Shown: positions 43,602 to 51,929 of the stretch, in pieces
Position numbering within the stretch: the first letter of the stretch is position 1
How the letters are laid out: each line of letters opens with the position of its first letter
Source: Variovorax sp. N23
GTDB lineage: Bacteria; Pseudomonadota; Gammaproteobacteria; Burkholderiales; Burkholderiaceae_C
Length of the DNA stretch: 64,000 nt
Reading direction: 5' to 3'
NCBI RefSeq assembly: GCF_025486315.1
Contig: NZ_JAOOPY010000004.1
Location: 186,348-250,347 of the forward strand
Translations under genes and position numbers: made by a program
Notes under the pieces: model-generated
Seen by the model: the letters and a program-made list of their open reading frames with translations, nothing else
Told to the model about the DNA's origin: nothing
Database searches by the model: none

Positions 43602-45458
43602 GTGATCAGTCGCACACACCCTGACCTTGATACGCAGCGCGAGAACGAACGCTTGTTCGCGCTGCATTCAACGCGCTTGCTCGACAGGGCTGCGGCCGAA
43701 GGCTTCGACCGGATCACGCGCCTTGCCGCTGAGCTGTTTGGTGTTCCGATTGCTCTTATTTCCTTGGTCGACCGGGACCGACAGTGGTTCCAAGCGTGCA
43801 TCGGTTTGGACACCGCGGAGACCCCTCGTGAGCAAGCGTTCTGTGACTATACGATTCGCCATGCTGCGGTGACGGTGGTCGAAGACGCGACAAAGGACGC
43901 TCGATTTGCAGGCAATCCACTTGTAACCGGCGAACCGGGCATCCGTTTTTATGCCGGTGCGCCGCTTATCCTGCGTTCCGGCCATGCCCTGGGCAGCCTG
44001 TGTCTGATCGACCGAGTTCCTCGGAAGTTTTCCGTGGATCAGTGTGAGCGACTCAAGGATCTCGCCGCCGTTGTGATGTCGCAGATTGATCTCCATCGAG
44101 CTGCCGGGAGAATCGACGAGTTGACTCAACTACCGAACCATGTGCAGATGCTCGAGGATCTTCACGATCTCTCCGCCCGCTTTCCGGGCAACCCGCGCAC
44201 TTTGCTACTGGTGGAAGCAATCGATCACGGCGCGGTGCGTGACGCCGTGCGCGCGGTGGGGGTTGGCCCGGTGGAAGATTTTCTGCGGGCGTTGGCGATC
44301 CAGTTGCAATCGCTCCTGCATGAGGGTTCAAACCTTTACTTTGTCGGCGTCGGGCGGTTTGCCGTCCTGGTGGATCGGCAGAACCGAGGACTCGACATGT
44401 TTGTCGAGCAACTCGTGCGGACGCTAAGAGAACCGGTGGCCAGTGGCAGCCTCATGATCGAACTCGACGCCAGGGTGGGAATTCTGAAGTTCAAGTTGGA
44501 AGCGCCGGAGATAGACGACAGTTTGCGCAAGGCCATGACGGCCGTTCACAATGCGCGGACCGTGGGTGTCGCCTGCGTGGCTTATATCCCTGAGTTCGAC
44601 GCGGGCCATCAGCGTGCCTACGCCATTCTGCGGGATATCCCTAGAGCCCTCGCCCACAATGAATTCCACCTCGTGTTTCAGCCCAAGTTGCGGGTTAGCA
44701 CGCGTGCCTTCGAGGGCGCTGAAGCTCTGCTCAGATGGCGCCATCCCGTGCTGGGTGCTATTTCGCCGGGCGAGTTCATACCCTTGGCGGAGAACACGAC
44801 ACTCATCCACGACCTTACCACCTGGGTCATTGACACAGCCTTGATGCACTTGGCAGAGCTTCACAACGCGGGTTTGCGTGTGACCATCGCAGTGAATGTC
44901 TCCGCACGCACCCTGGAACGTCCCCAATTCCTGGAAACTCTCAAGGCCGCGTGCGCGAAACATGGCGTTGCCCGTGAGATGCTTCATATCGAATGCACCG
45001 AATACAGCGGCCTCACGGCACCCGCGACCCTGGAATCGCTGAAGCAGATCCGTGCCCTGGGTATGCAGCTCTCCTTGGATGACTTCGGCACGGGGTACTC
45101 CAATCTGACCTGCTTGGAGACTTTGCCATTTCAGATGCTCAAGGTGGACCGCGCGCTGGTCGCACATGTGACCGAAAATCCCAGGGCACGCCAGTTGCTG
45201 CAGGGCATTGTCAATCTAGGGCATGGCATGGGCTTCAGGATGCTCGCCGAAGGGGTGGAATCAGAGGAGGTTTTTCATGAGATCGTCGCCTTGGGCTTTG
45301 ATCACATTCAGGGCTATTACCTCTCCAGGCCGCTAGCACCCGCTGCATTGAAGGAGTTCCTGCGTGCGCCTCCGGAACTCCCCAGAAAGGAGGTCCTGAT
45401 TCACAAGCGCAGCGCGTCTCGCGATCGCGGATGCGCGCCGGGGAGAGATTGCGTCTAG
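43602..45458 (+). CDS. GAF - degenerate GGDEF - EAL cyclic-di-GMP phosphodiesterase
   Basis: A 618-residue cytoplasmic protein with a GTG start. Residues about 25-170 are a GAF domain (IALISLVDRDRQWFQACIG, FCDYTIRH, GSLCLIDRVPRKFS). Residues about 175-330 are a degenerate GGDEF domain (YFVGVGRFAVLV where the signature should be). Residues about 345-595 are an EAL domain with EALLRWRHP, NVSARTL, ECTEYSG, DDFGTGYSNL, LKVDRAL, EGVES and QGYYLSRPL; all usual metal and catalytic residues are present. Likely an active phosphodiesterase tuned by a GAF ligand. No transmembrane segment seen. Confidence 0.9.
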   Translation: MISRTHPDLDTQRENERLFALHSTRLLDRAAAEGFDRITRLAAELFGVPIALISLVDRDRQWFQACIGLDTAETPREQAFCDYTIRHAAVTVVEDATKDARFAGNPLVTGEPGIRFYAGAPLILRSGHALGSLCLIDRVPRKFSVDQCERLKDLAAVVMSQIDLHRAAGRIDELTQLPNHVQMLEDLHDLSARFPGNPRTLLLVEAIDHGAVRDAVRAVGVGPVEDFLRALAIQLQSLLHEGSNLYFVGVGRFAVLVDRQNRGLDMFVEQLVRTLREPVASGSLMIELDARVGILKFKLEAPEIDDSLRKAMTAVHNARTVGVACVAYIPEFDAGHQRAYAILRDIPRALAHNEFHLVFQPKLRVSTRAFEGAEALLRWRHPVLGAISPGEFIPLAENTTLIHDLTTWVIDTALMHLAELHNAGLRVTIAVNVSARTLERPQFLETLKAACAKHGVAREMLHIECTEYSGLTAPATLESLKQIRALGMQLSLDDFGTGYSNLTCLETLPFQMLKVDRALVAHVTENPRARQLLQGIVNLGHGMGFRMLAEGVESEEVFHEIVALGFDHIQGYYLSRPLAPAALKEFLRAPPELPRKEVLIHKRSASRDRGCAPGRDCV

Positions 45459-45505
45459 AGACGCGCAGATGGCCTCGTAAGTGCGCGCATCGACTTATCG
45501 ACCCT

Positions 45506-45640
45506 CTACGACGCCATTCGATAGCGACCGCGGCCACTCGCCTTCGCTTCGTAGAGCGCCTGATCCGCGGCGGCCAACAACGCCTGCAGCGACTGCTGGT
45601 TACCGCTGAAGAGGGCGATGCCGATGCTGGTATGGTGTCA
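45506..45640 (-). pseudogene. GGDEF-domain C-terminal fragment
   Basis: A minus frame reads TSIGIALFSGNQQSLQALLA AADQALYEAKASGRGRYRMAS and a stop, the characteristic end of diguanylate cyclase GGDEF domains. Upstream the frame is broken by an in-frame stop and an indel near 45640, and the catalytic loop is absent. It lies convergent to the EAL gene and is a leftover of a second c-di-GMP enzyme. Confidence 0.75.
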
Positions 45641-45810
45641 CGCTCCAATCTTGCGAATGAGCTGCGACACCCAGTGGCGGCGCCGACAGTCGCTTGGGAT
45701 AGTCTATCCATCGTCCCGACAGAAAATCCTTGAGTCAAATCAGAATACAGAAGGTTCCATCAGGTTTTCCTCGCGCCTTGCTCAGCCAGCGTTCAGACTC
45801 GATTTCCTCT

Positions 45811-45866
45811 GGGCGACAGGGCGACAGGGCGACAGGGCGACAGGGCGACAGGGCGACAGGGCGACA
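45811..45866. repeat. GGGCGACA octanucleotide tandem repeat (7 units)
   Basis: Seven exact, uninterrupted 8-bp units, with no gene across them. A unit not divisible by three and perfect identity indicate recent slippage expansion. The flanks contain only gene remnants. Confidence 0.97.
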
Positions 45867-46166
45867 CCTGCGCATACCGCCCTTTTGGAAACTCTCCGAC
45901 GAGGTCCGGTCTTGGCCGCGCGCTGAAGTACACCGGGACGAGCCAATCGTACAGCGACCATCGTGGAAAGCCTCCCAGGCTTCTTCCTCAAGCTGACCAC
46001 CCGTGGAGAGGATGTTTTCGTCCTCCTCATGAAATCTGAACGTCTGCTCGTCTCGGCCAATGCTTGCAGCGCCGTCTAACTCGAGGAGCAGCGTGTATAT
46101 CGTCTCCCGCGAGGCCTCATCTGTAGAAGACGAAGCTGGAGGTGGTTCGTGGGAACGAGAAGGTAG

Positions 46167-46230
46167 TTCAGCCGAGAGTTCAAGCTTGAAGCAGCCGAGC
46201 AGGTTGAGGAGCGAGGCGTCCGGTGCGCTG
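46167..46230 (+). pseudogene. possible IS3-family OrfA N-terminal scrap
   Basis: The plus frame FSREFKLEAAEQVEERGV resembles the opening helix of IS3-type OrfA transposase subunits (RYSxEFKLEAVxLVxERG). A stop directly precedes it and similarity fades after RGV. It is short, so the assignment is tentative. Confidence 0.4.
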
Positions 46231-46394
46231 TAGCAGGTGCTGGTGGCGGAGTACTAGCCAGGGGAACCCCGCTCGGGTGCCACCGCGACGTGCCCGACTT
46301 CGAGACAGTGGTCGGCGTGTCTTTCGGCACTGCCGTAACCTTACGCTTCAGGCCGTACCCGCCAGATTCCACCGCGAGGCGGCACGCTGTTCTG

Positions 46395-46423
46395 ACGTAG
46401 GTGGAGCCGCGCTCCACCTACGT
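46395..46423. repeat. perfect 13-bp stem hairpin with 3-base loop
   Basis: ACGTAGGTGGAGC (46395-46407), loop CGC, then GCTCCACCTACGT (46411-46423). No T-run follows on either side, so it is not a standard terminator. It resembles a REP-type or IS-end hairpin; only one copy is visible in this window. Confidence 0.85.
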
Positions 46424-46586
46424 GATGGCAGCCAGGTCGCGATGGGATTGGCAGCATTGCGTACCGCCGGTCAACACGCCGCGGTGGTCGATAACGCTGC
46501 GCACGCGACGCTTGTCTCGCCTACGCCGAATTGCTTATGGACGGACGAAGGCCGGGCTCGCAGAATAAAATCAAGGAGGGGCCAAC

Positions 46587-46817
46587 ATGGACCAGCTGAA
46601 AACTGATTTTCTGACGCTCTCGGACGAGGCGTTAGCTGCGGCGGCTTGGCAACAGAGGCGTGAAGCGCTGCACGGCAACCGTTTCGCTTTCGGCCGGGCA
46701 CACGAACTCGAGCGGGAGTTGCGGCGCCGGGGTAGTTGGGAAAGCATCTTGGGCGCGCCATTGGCTGCCCCGCCTGCGGCCAGTGCTGGCGCGCGACCCT
46801 GGTGGAGATTCTGGTAG
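46587..46817 (+). CDS. small hypothetical protein, 76 aa
   Basis: An ATG placed six bases after a strong AAGGAGGGG ribosome binding site. The product starts MDQLKTDFLTLSDEALAAAA, continues WQQRREALHGNRFAFGRAHE LERELRRRG and ends in Pro/Ala-rich and Trp-rich residues (RPWWRFW). A charged amphipathic helical N-terminal two-thirds and an aromatic tail are visible. No family recognised. The strong binding site and biased composition argue that it is translated. Confidence 0.6.
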   Translation: MDQLKTDFLTLSDEALAAAAWQQRREALHGNRFAFGRAHELERELRRRGSWESILGAPLAAPPAASAGARPWWRFW

Positions 46818-46931
46818 CTCCCAGCCGCTGTGCCCGGCGTCAGCAGGTGGGAAGGGCGGCCTCCCGAGATTCCCCCGAGCGTGGCGGTAGGTTTCTTGCG
46901 CGCGACGTTGAACTCGCCGCAGATTGATTGC

Positions 46932-47063
46932 ATGGTTGGAGACCTGCATGCATCACCTGCAGCGAAAAAGCGCATTGCCGCTCTTGAGTGGGAGGCGAAC
47001 TGCGAGCGGATGACGCATGCCCTCAGTCAAGAAGTCCGTGTAGATGCCCCCGAAGTGTTATAG
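46932..47063 (+). CDS. possible very small protein, 43 aa
   Basis: A short frame, MVGDLHASPAAKKRIAALEW and on to APEVL, directly after the small gene at 46587. It is charged and helix-prone but has no clear ribosome binding site and no recognisable family. It could equally be non-coding leader DNA of the GntR gene. Confidence 0.25.
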   Translation: MVGDLHASPAAKKRIAALEWEANCERMTHALSQEVRVDAPEVL

Positions 47064-47228
47064 GCGACGATTCGACGTGCTCGCGAACTGCTGACGGAGC
47101 TCGAGCAGTTGCCCGCATTGCCGATGCCGCACCTTGACGGCCGTAGCCTGCTCTCGCGAAAAGCAGGACCGCTTCGTGACAACTCTAGAATTCGAGCGAG
47201 GCTTGCAGGCCGGTACACGGGGGAAAAT

Positions 47229-47975
47229 GTGGGCGTGGAACAGAGATATGCGGCAGTGACGAGGGCTCTGGTCAGCGGCATTGCCGACGGGACGTGGCCG
47301 GTCGGCAGCAATCTGCCCGGTGAGACCGAGCTTGCGGAGGCGTTTAATGTAAGCCGGGGTACCGTACGGGTGGCGCTTGAGAAGCTGCAGGGCTTGGGGC
47401 TGATTTCGCGGCGAAAACGTGCTGGAACCAAAGTGGAGGCCCGTCATCCCGTCGTGGCAACTTACGAGCCCACCATCTCGTCGGTCGACGAACTCATCCA
47501 GTACTCGGCCAACTCCACCCGGGTGATCCACGGCATCCGCAACATCGTGGCTGACAAGGCTTTGGCTCGACGCCTGGGCTGTGCGCCTGGCAGCTCTTGG
47601 ATGGAGGTGCAAGCATCGCGTTCCGCGCCCGATGTCGTCGGGTTTCCCATGGCCTGGTGGACTGTCTATGTGGTCGAGCACGACGGCGAACTGATCCGCT
47701 CGAAGCTCAAGAGCGATCAGCGCCTGATTTCCGACTTGATTCACGAAGCCAATGGCAGGGTACTCAGCGAGGTGCGCCAGACTGTGCGTGCCATTGCGCT
47801 TCCCGCTGAATTGGCCCCGAAGCTGGGTGTGGCCCCTGATACCCCGGCCCTGGAATTCATCCGGCAGTACTTCGACCAGGCACGCGAGCTGTACCAAGTG
47901 TCGGTGAGCATCCATCCAGGCGAGCGTTCGGCGTACTCGACGGTCCTCAAGCGGCAGTCTCCCAAAGAACTCTGA
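47229..47975 (+). CDS. GntR-family (HutC/UTRA) transcriptional regulator
   Basis: About 248 residues from the GTG at 47229 (a second GTG two codons on is equally possible; the frame is open further upstream without family character). The winged helix reads YAAVTRALVSGIADGTWPVG, FNVSRGTVRVALEKLQGLGL, then RAGTKVEARHP; a UTRA effector domain follows. It is upstream of and co-directional with the SDR-led operon, whose promoter region carries two AT-rich palindromes. Confidence 0.87.
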   Translation: MGVEQRYAAVTRALVSGIADGTWPVGSNLPGETELAEAFNVSRGTVRVALEKLQGLGLISRRKRAGTKVEARHPVVATYEPTISSVDELIQYSANSTRVIHGIRNIVADKALARRLGCAPGSSWMEVQASRSAPDVVGFPMAWWTVYVVEHDGELIRSKLKSDQRLISDLIHEANGRVLSEVRQTVRAIALPAELAPKLGVAPDTPALEFIRQYFDQARELYQVSVSIHPGERSAYSTVLKRQSPKEL

Positions 47976-48025
47976 AGCAGTCATTTCCTGGTGGAAACCC
48001 TGGGGCCGGGAGGATTGACTCTTTA

Positions 48026-48057
48026 ATATGTTCAAACATATCATTTGTATGTACATA
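48026..48057. promoter_or_regulatory. two adjacent AT-rich palindromes, candidate operator/promoter
   Basis: ATATGTT-CA-AACATAT (48026-48041) and TATGTACATA (48048-48057) lie between the GntR gene and the SDR start at 48072, in a conspicuously AT-rich patch. The pair fits a dimeric GntR regulator bound twice, centre to centre about 19 bp. It overlaps where the -10 region and leader of the operon would be, so repression is the likely effect (inference). Confidence 0.65.
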
Positions 48058-48071
48058 TTTGAGGGAGAACT

Positions 48072-48974
48072 ATGCGGGACAAGGTCGTGGTACTCACCGG
48101 TGCTGGTGGTGGCATCGGTCGGGGGATTGCACTAGCACTTGGCAAGGCCGGGGCCAAGGTGGTGGCGAATGACATCGGCGTCACGCTGACGGGCGAGGGC
48201 GGCGATGCCACTGTGGTCGAAAAACTGGCCAAGGACATCCGGGCGGCGGGCGGCGCTGCAGTAGCCAACACCGATTCGGTCACGACATCGTCCGGAGCGA
48301 ATCGCATCGTGCAGGCGGCGCTCGACCACTTCGGGCGCATCGATGCGGTCATCAACAACGCAGGCAATCTGCGTGACCGCTTCTTCTTCAACATGAGCGA
48401 GCAGGAATGGCGCGAGGTAATCGACGTCCACCTGCACGGCAGCTTCTTCGTTGCCCGAGCGGCCGCCCCCCATTTCCGGGCGCAGTGTTCCGGTGCGTAT
48501 GTGCACATGACGTCCACTTCGGGTCTGATCGGCAACTTCGGCCAAGCCAACTATTCGGCCGCGAAGCTGGGCGTCGTTGCGCTGTCGAAGTCGATTGCGC
48601 TGGACATGCAGCGCTATGGCGTGCGATCCAACTGCATAGCACCTTTCGCCTGGAGCCGTATGACGGATTCGATCCCGGCGAACACGCCCGAAGAACGGGC
48701 GCGCGTTGAAAAGCTCAAGCGCATGGAGGCCGGAAAGATCGCGCCGATGGCGGTCTTCCTGGCCAGCGATGCAGCACACGACGTCAACGCGCAGATCTTC
48801 GGGGTGCGCGCCAACGAGATCTTCGTCTTCAGCCAGCCGCGTCCAAAACGCTCGGTGCACCTGAGCGAAGGCTGGACACCCGAGACCATCGCACAGGTCG
48901 CGATTCCAGCCATGAAGCACGATTTCTATGCGTTGGAGCGTTCGCCCGACGTCGTCAACTGGGATCCGATTTGA
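48072..48974 (+). CDS. SDR of the multifunctional-enzyme-2 type (3-hydroxyacyl-CoA dehydrogenase-like)
   Basis: A 300-residue SDR after GAGGGAGAACT. TGAGGGIGRGIALALGKAGA, INNAGNLRD, STSGLIGNFGQANYSAAKLG with YSAAK, and the longer C-terminal part (SEGWTPETIAQVAIPAMKHD) match the dehydrogenase domain of peroxisomal MFE-2-like proteins. It would oxidise a 3-hydroxyacyl-CoA. First gene of an operon running to about 55.1 kb; its stop overlaps the next start. Confidence 0.88.
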   Translation: MRDKVVVLTGAGGGIGRGIALALGKAGAKVVANDIGVTLTGEGGDATVVEKLAKDIRAAGGAAVANTDSVTTSSGANRIVQAALDHFGRIDAVINNAGNLRDRFFFNMSEQEWREVIDVHLHGSFFVARAAAPHFRAQCSGAYVHMTSTSGLIGNFGQANYSAAKLGVVALSKSIALDMQRYGVRSNCIAPFAWSRMTDSIPANTPEERARVEKLKRMEAGKIAPMAVFLASDAAHDVNAQIFGVRANEIFVFSQPRPKRSVHLSEGWTPETIAQVAIPAMKHDFYALERSPDVVNWDPI

Positions 48975-49396
48975 TGCACATGCCAAACCAATCCGTCGAG
49001 GCGCCAGCGGCTGCGGCCACAGCAGTGGGCCCGGACGCTTACTACGCGCGATCGCTGGCAGAGGGCCGCTGGCAAGTGCAGCGTTGCAACGCCTGCCACC
49101 GTCCCATTTTCTTTCCGCGCACTGCTTGCACCGCCTGCGGCTCGACGGACTACACATGGTTTACGCCCAGCGGCCATGGTCTGGTGCATTCAACCACTGT
49201 GATGCGTCGGCCACCGACCGCAGGCGGTGACTTGCATCTGTGTCTGGTGGATCTGGAAGAGGGCTTTCGCATGATGAGTCGGGTCGAAGGCATCGAGCCG
49301 GGCCGCGTTGCCATCGGCGACCCAGTGGTCGCGGTGCTGATCGAGCATGCCGGCGCGCCGCTGGTGGTTTTTCACCCAAACGGGGAGGGCGTATGA
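48974..49396 (+). CDS. DUF35 (Zn-ribbon/OB-fold) protein, thiolase partner
   Basis: A 140-residue protein with a rubredoxin-like zinc ribbon (RCNACHRPIFFPRTACTACG) and an OB-fold domain after it. The start at 48974 overlaps the SDR stop. DUF35 proteins act as obligate partners of thiolase-like enzymes, including aldolases of the Ltp2 type in steroid side-chain degradation. It overlaps the thiolase-like gene by ATGA, supporting a complex. Confidence 0.88.
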   Translation: MHMPNQSVEAPAAAATAVGPDAYYARSLAEGRWQVQRCNACHRPIFFPRTACTACGSTDYTWFTPSGHGLVHSTTVMRRPPTAGGDLHLCLVDLEEGFRMMSRVEGIEPGRVAIGDPVVAVLIEHAGAPLVVFHPNGEGV

Positions 49397-50571
49397 GCGC
49401 TGCAAGCAAGGCGTTCCGCGGCGCCGCCGCCATCACAGGCATCGGCAGCGCGGGACTGGGTGACGCCAAGGGTTTCAGCGAGGTGGAAATCCTGTCGCTG
49501 GCCGCCCAGGCGGCGGTGGCCGATGCAGGCCTGAAGATGGCAGACATCGACGGTCTGTGCACCTGCAGCGGCTTGGCCACCATGTGGGCCCTGCCCGTGG
49601 CCGAGTACCTGGGACTCCAGCCGCGTTTCGTCGACAGCACGATGCTGGGCGGCTCCAGCTTCATTGCCCAGCTGCTGCCGGCGGTGCATGCGCTGATGGC
49701 TGGTGACTGCACCAACGTGCTGGTCTGCTACGGCAGCACGCAGCGCAGTGGCTCGGTGGACCGCGCGGCCGTCACCAAGATGCGCCAGGTGCTGGACCCA
49801 CAGCCTTATGAAACGCCGTACCAGCCGATGCAGCCGATCAGCGCTTACGCGCTGGCCACGGCGCGGCACATGCACCAGTACGGCACCACACGCGCGCAGC
49901 TGGCCGAGGTGGCAGTGGCCGCACGCCAGTGGGCGCAGCTGAATCCTGCGGCCTTTAGCCGGGGTCCGTTGACCATCGACGACGTGCTGGGCGCACGGTT
50001 GGTTTGCGACCCGCTCAGCGTGCGCGACTGCTGCCTGCTGACGGACGGCGCTGGCGCTTTTGTGCTCACCCTGGCCGATCGTGCCAAAGACGGGCCGAAT
50101 CCGCCCGTCTATGTCCTCGGCAATGCCAGCGAAACCTGGCACCGTCAGATCTCGTCCATGCCGGACCTCACGGTGACCTCGGCATCCCGTTCCGGCCCGC
50201 GTGCGCTGGAAATGGCCGGCGTGTCGATCGCCGACGTCGACCTGGCCTGCCTGTACGACGCGTTCACGATCAACGTGATCCTGTTCCTCGAAGATCTGGG
50301 CTTCTGCAGGAAGGGCGAGGGTGGGGCCTTCGTGCAGGACGGCGGCATCGCACCGGGAGGAAGGTTGCCGGTCAACACCAACGGTGGTGGCCTGTCATTC
50401 GGCCATCCTGGCATGTACGGCAGCTTCCTGGTGCTCGAGGCGGTCGAACAGTTGCGCGGCGCTGCCGGTGCACGTCAGCAGGCCGGCGTGGAGGTCGCGC
50501 TTGTACACGGCAACGGCGCCACGCTGTCGAGCCAGTCGACCGCCATCCTGGCAACCGAGGCCGCGCTGTGA
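49393..50571 (+). CDS. thiolase-like (lipid-transfer protein type) enzyme without catalytic Cys
   Basis: A 392-residue thiolase fold. At the place of the acyl-carrying Cys (NNCxxGS in thiolases) it reads VDSTMLGGSS, with Met. The C-terminal landmarks are LYDAFTINVILFLEDLGFCR and FGHPGMYGSF, as in the Ltp-type aldolase branch, where Tyr residues do acid-base chemistry. A retro-aldol cleavage of a 3-hydroxyacyl-CoA, together with the DUF35 partner, is more likely than thiolysis (inference). Confidence 0.83.
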   Translation: MSAASKAFRGAAAITGIGSAGLGDAKGFSEVEILSLAAQAAVADAGLKMADIDGLCTCSGLATMWALPVAEYLGLQPRFVDSTMLGGSSFIAQLLPAVHALMAGDCTNVLVCYGSTQRSGSVDRAAVTKMRQVLDPQPYETPYQPMQPISAYALATARHMHQYGTTRAQLAEVAVAARQWAQLNPAAFSRGPLTIDDVLGARLVCDPLSVRDCCLLTDGAGAFVLTLADRAKDGPNPPVYVLGNASETWHRQISSMPDLTVTSASRSGPRALEMAGVSIADVDLACLYDAFTINVILFLEDLGFCRKGEGGAFVQDGGIAPGGRLPVNTNGGGLSFGHPGMYGSFLVLEAVEQLRGAAGARQQAGVEVALVHGNGATLSSQSTAILATEAAL

Positions 50572-51239
50572 TCAACAAAATCGCTCCCAGTCTGCAGGAC
50601 GCGGTGGCTTCCATCACCGACGGCACGTCGGTCATGGTCAGCGGCTTCGGCGACTCGGGTCTGCCGTTCGAGTTGCTCCACGCCCTGGTCGACCAAGGCG
50701 CTCGTGACCTCACGATCATCAGCAACAATGCCGGGACGGGCGACCATGCACTGGCCGCCCTGCTGGCCGCCGGCCGGGTGCGCAAGATGGTGTGCACCTA
50801 CCCCAAATCGTCCGGTGCGCACGTGTTTGCTGAGCTCTACAAGGCCGGCAAGATCGAACTGGAGCTGGTGCCACAGGGGACGCTGCTGGAGCGCATGCGC
50901 GCCGGCGGCGCCGGACTGGGTCCCTTCTTCACGCCGACTGCGTACGGCACGCCGGTGGCCGAAGGCAAGGAACAGCGCATGTACGAAGGCCGGGGGTATG
51001 TGCTCGAGCAGCCGCTGCGCGCCGACTTCGCGCTGGTGCGCGCCTACCAGGCTGACCGTTGGGGCAACCTCACCTACCGACTCGCGGGCCGTGGCTTCGG
51101 CCCCGTGATGTGCATGGCCGCGCGACACGCCATTGCGCAGGTCGACGACATCCTGCCGCTGGGCGCCATTGCTCCCGATGCGGTGATCACCCCCGGCATT
51201 TTCGTGGCCCGCGCGGTGCGCAAGGACAACCATGGCTGA
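50568..51239 (+). CDS. 3-oxoacid CoA-transferase, subunit A
   Basis: A 223-residue class I CoA-transferase alpha subunit. The GTG start at 50568 overlaps the thiolase stop by GTGA. Landmarks: SVMVSGFGDSGLPFELLHAL, TIISNNAGTGDHALAALLAA, and RADFALVRAYQADRWGNLTY. Resembles PcaI/ScoA. It would exchange CoA between succinyl-CoA and an oxo acid with the next gene product. Confidence 0.92.
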   Translation: MINKIAPSLQDAVASITDGTSVMVSGFGDSGLPFELLHALVDQGARDLTIISNNAGTGDHALAALLAAGRVRKMVCTYPKSSGAHVFAELYKAGKIELELVPQGTLLERMRAGGAGLGPFFTPTAYGTPVAEGKEQRMYEGRGYVLEQPLRADFALVRAYQADRWGNLTYRLAGRGFGPVMCMAARHAIAQVDDILPLGAIAPDAVITPGIFVARAVRKDNHG

Positions 51240-51906
51240 TTTGAAAAAGCTCTCGCGGCACCGGCTGGCGCAGATCGTCGCGGCGGAGATCCCGGACGGC
51301 AGCTACGTCAACGTGGGACTAGGGATCCCGACCCTCGTCGCACGCTACCTCGATCCATCCAAGGAAGTCATCCTGCACAGTGAGAACGGGATCCTCGGCT
51401 TGCGGGGGCTGCGCGAGGGTGAGGCCGGCGACGTCGACCTGATCAACGCCAGCAAGGAACATGTGCAGCTGGTGCCCGGCTCGTCGATCTGCGAGCAGTC
51501 CACGTCCTTCGCGATGATGCGCGGCGGCCATCTGGACGCCACCATCCTGGGTGCCTTCCAGGTGTCACCCAACGGCGACATCGCTAGCTGGTCCACTGGC
51601 GACCCGAACGCGGTGCCCGGCATCGGCGGTGCAATGGATCTGGTGGCTGGGGCCAAACGCGTCATCGTCACGATGGAGCACACCACACGCGACGGCCAGC
51701 CCAAGTTGCTGGAGCGCTGCGTATTTCCACTCACAGGCTGCGGCGTGGTGACCTCGGTCTACACCGACTTGGTCGCCATCGACGTCGTGCCGGGCACCGG
51801 CTTCGTGGTGCGTGGCCTGGCTGACGGCGTCAGTCGCGAACAGGTGCAGCGCGCCACCGGCGCGCCACTGCATTGGGCCGACTGCGTGTCCGTTCTGACG
51901 CATTGA
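51232..51906 (+). CDS. 3-oxoacid CoA-transferase, subunit B
   Basis: A 224-residue beta subunit with the catalytic Glu in SENGILGL and the family segment YVNVGLGIPTLVARYL and GGAMDLVAGAKRVIVTMEHT. It overlaps subunit A by 8 bases. Resembles PcaJ/ScoB. Together with the alpha subunit it forms the complete enzyme. Confidence 0.93.
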   Translation: MADLKKLSRHRLAQIVAAEIPDGSYVNVGLGIPTLVARYLDPSKEVILHSENGILGLRGLREGEAGDVDLINASKEHVQLVPGSSICEQSTSFAMMRGGHLDATILGAFQVSPNGDIASWSTGDPNAVPGIGGAMDLVAGAKRVIVTMEHTTRDGQPKLLERCVFPLTGCGVVTSVYTDLVAIDVVPGTGFVVRGLADGVSREQVQRATGAPLHWADCVSVLTH

Positions 51907-51929
51907 ACATCAACAAAGGAGACTGACCT

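Larger units (their letters stand above)
45867..46586. other. remnant-rich non-coding stretch
   Basis: No intact gene. It contains a possible IS3-type OrfA scrap (46167-46230) and a perfect hairpin (46395-46423). The last 25 bases hold the ribosome binding site of the small protein at 46587. Confidence 0.5.
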
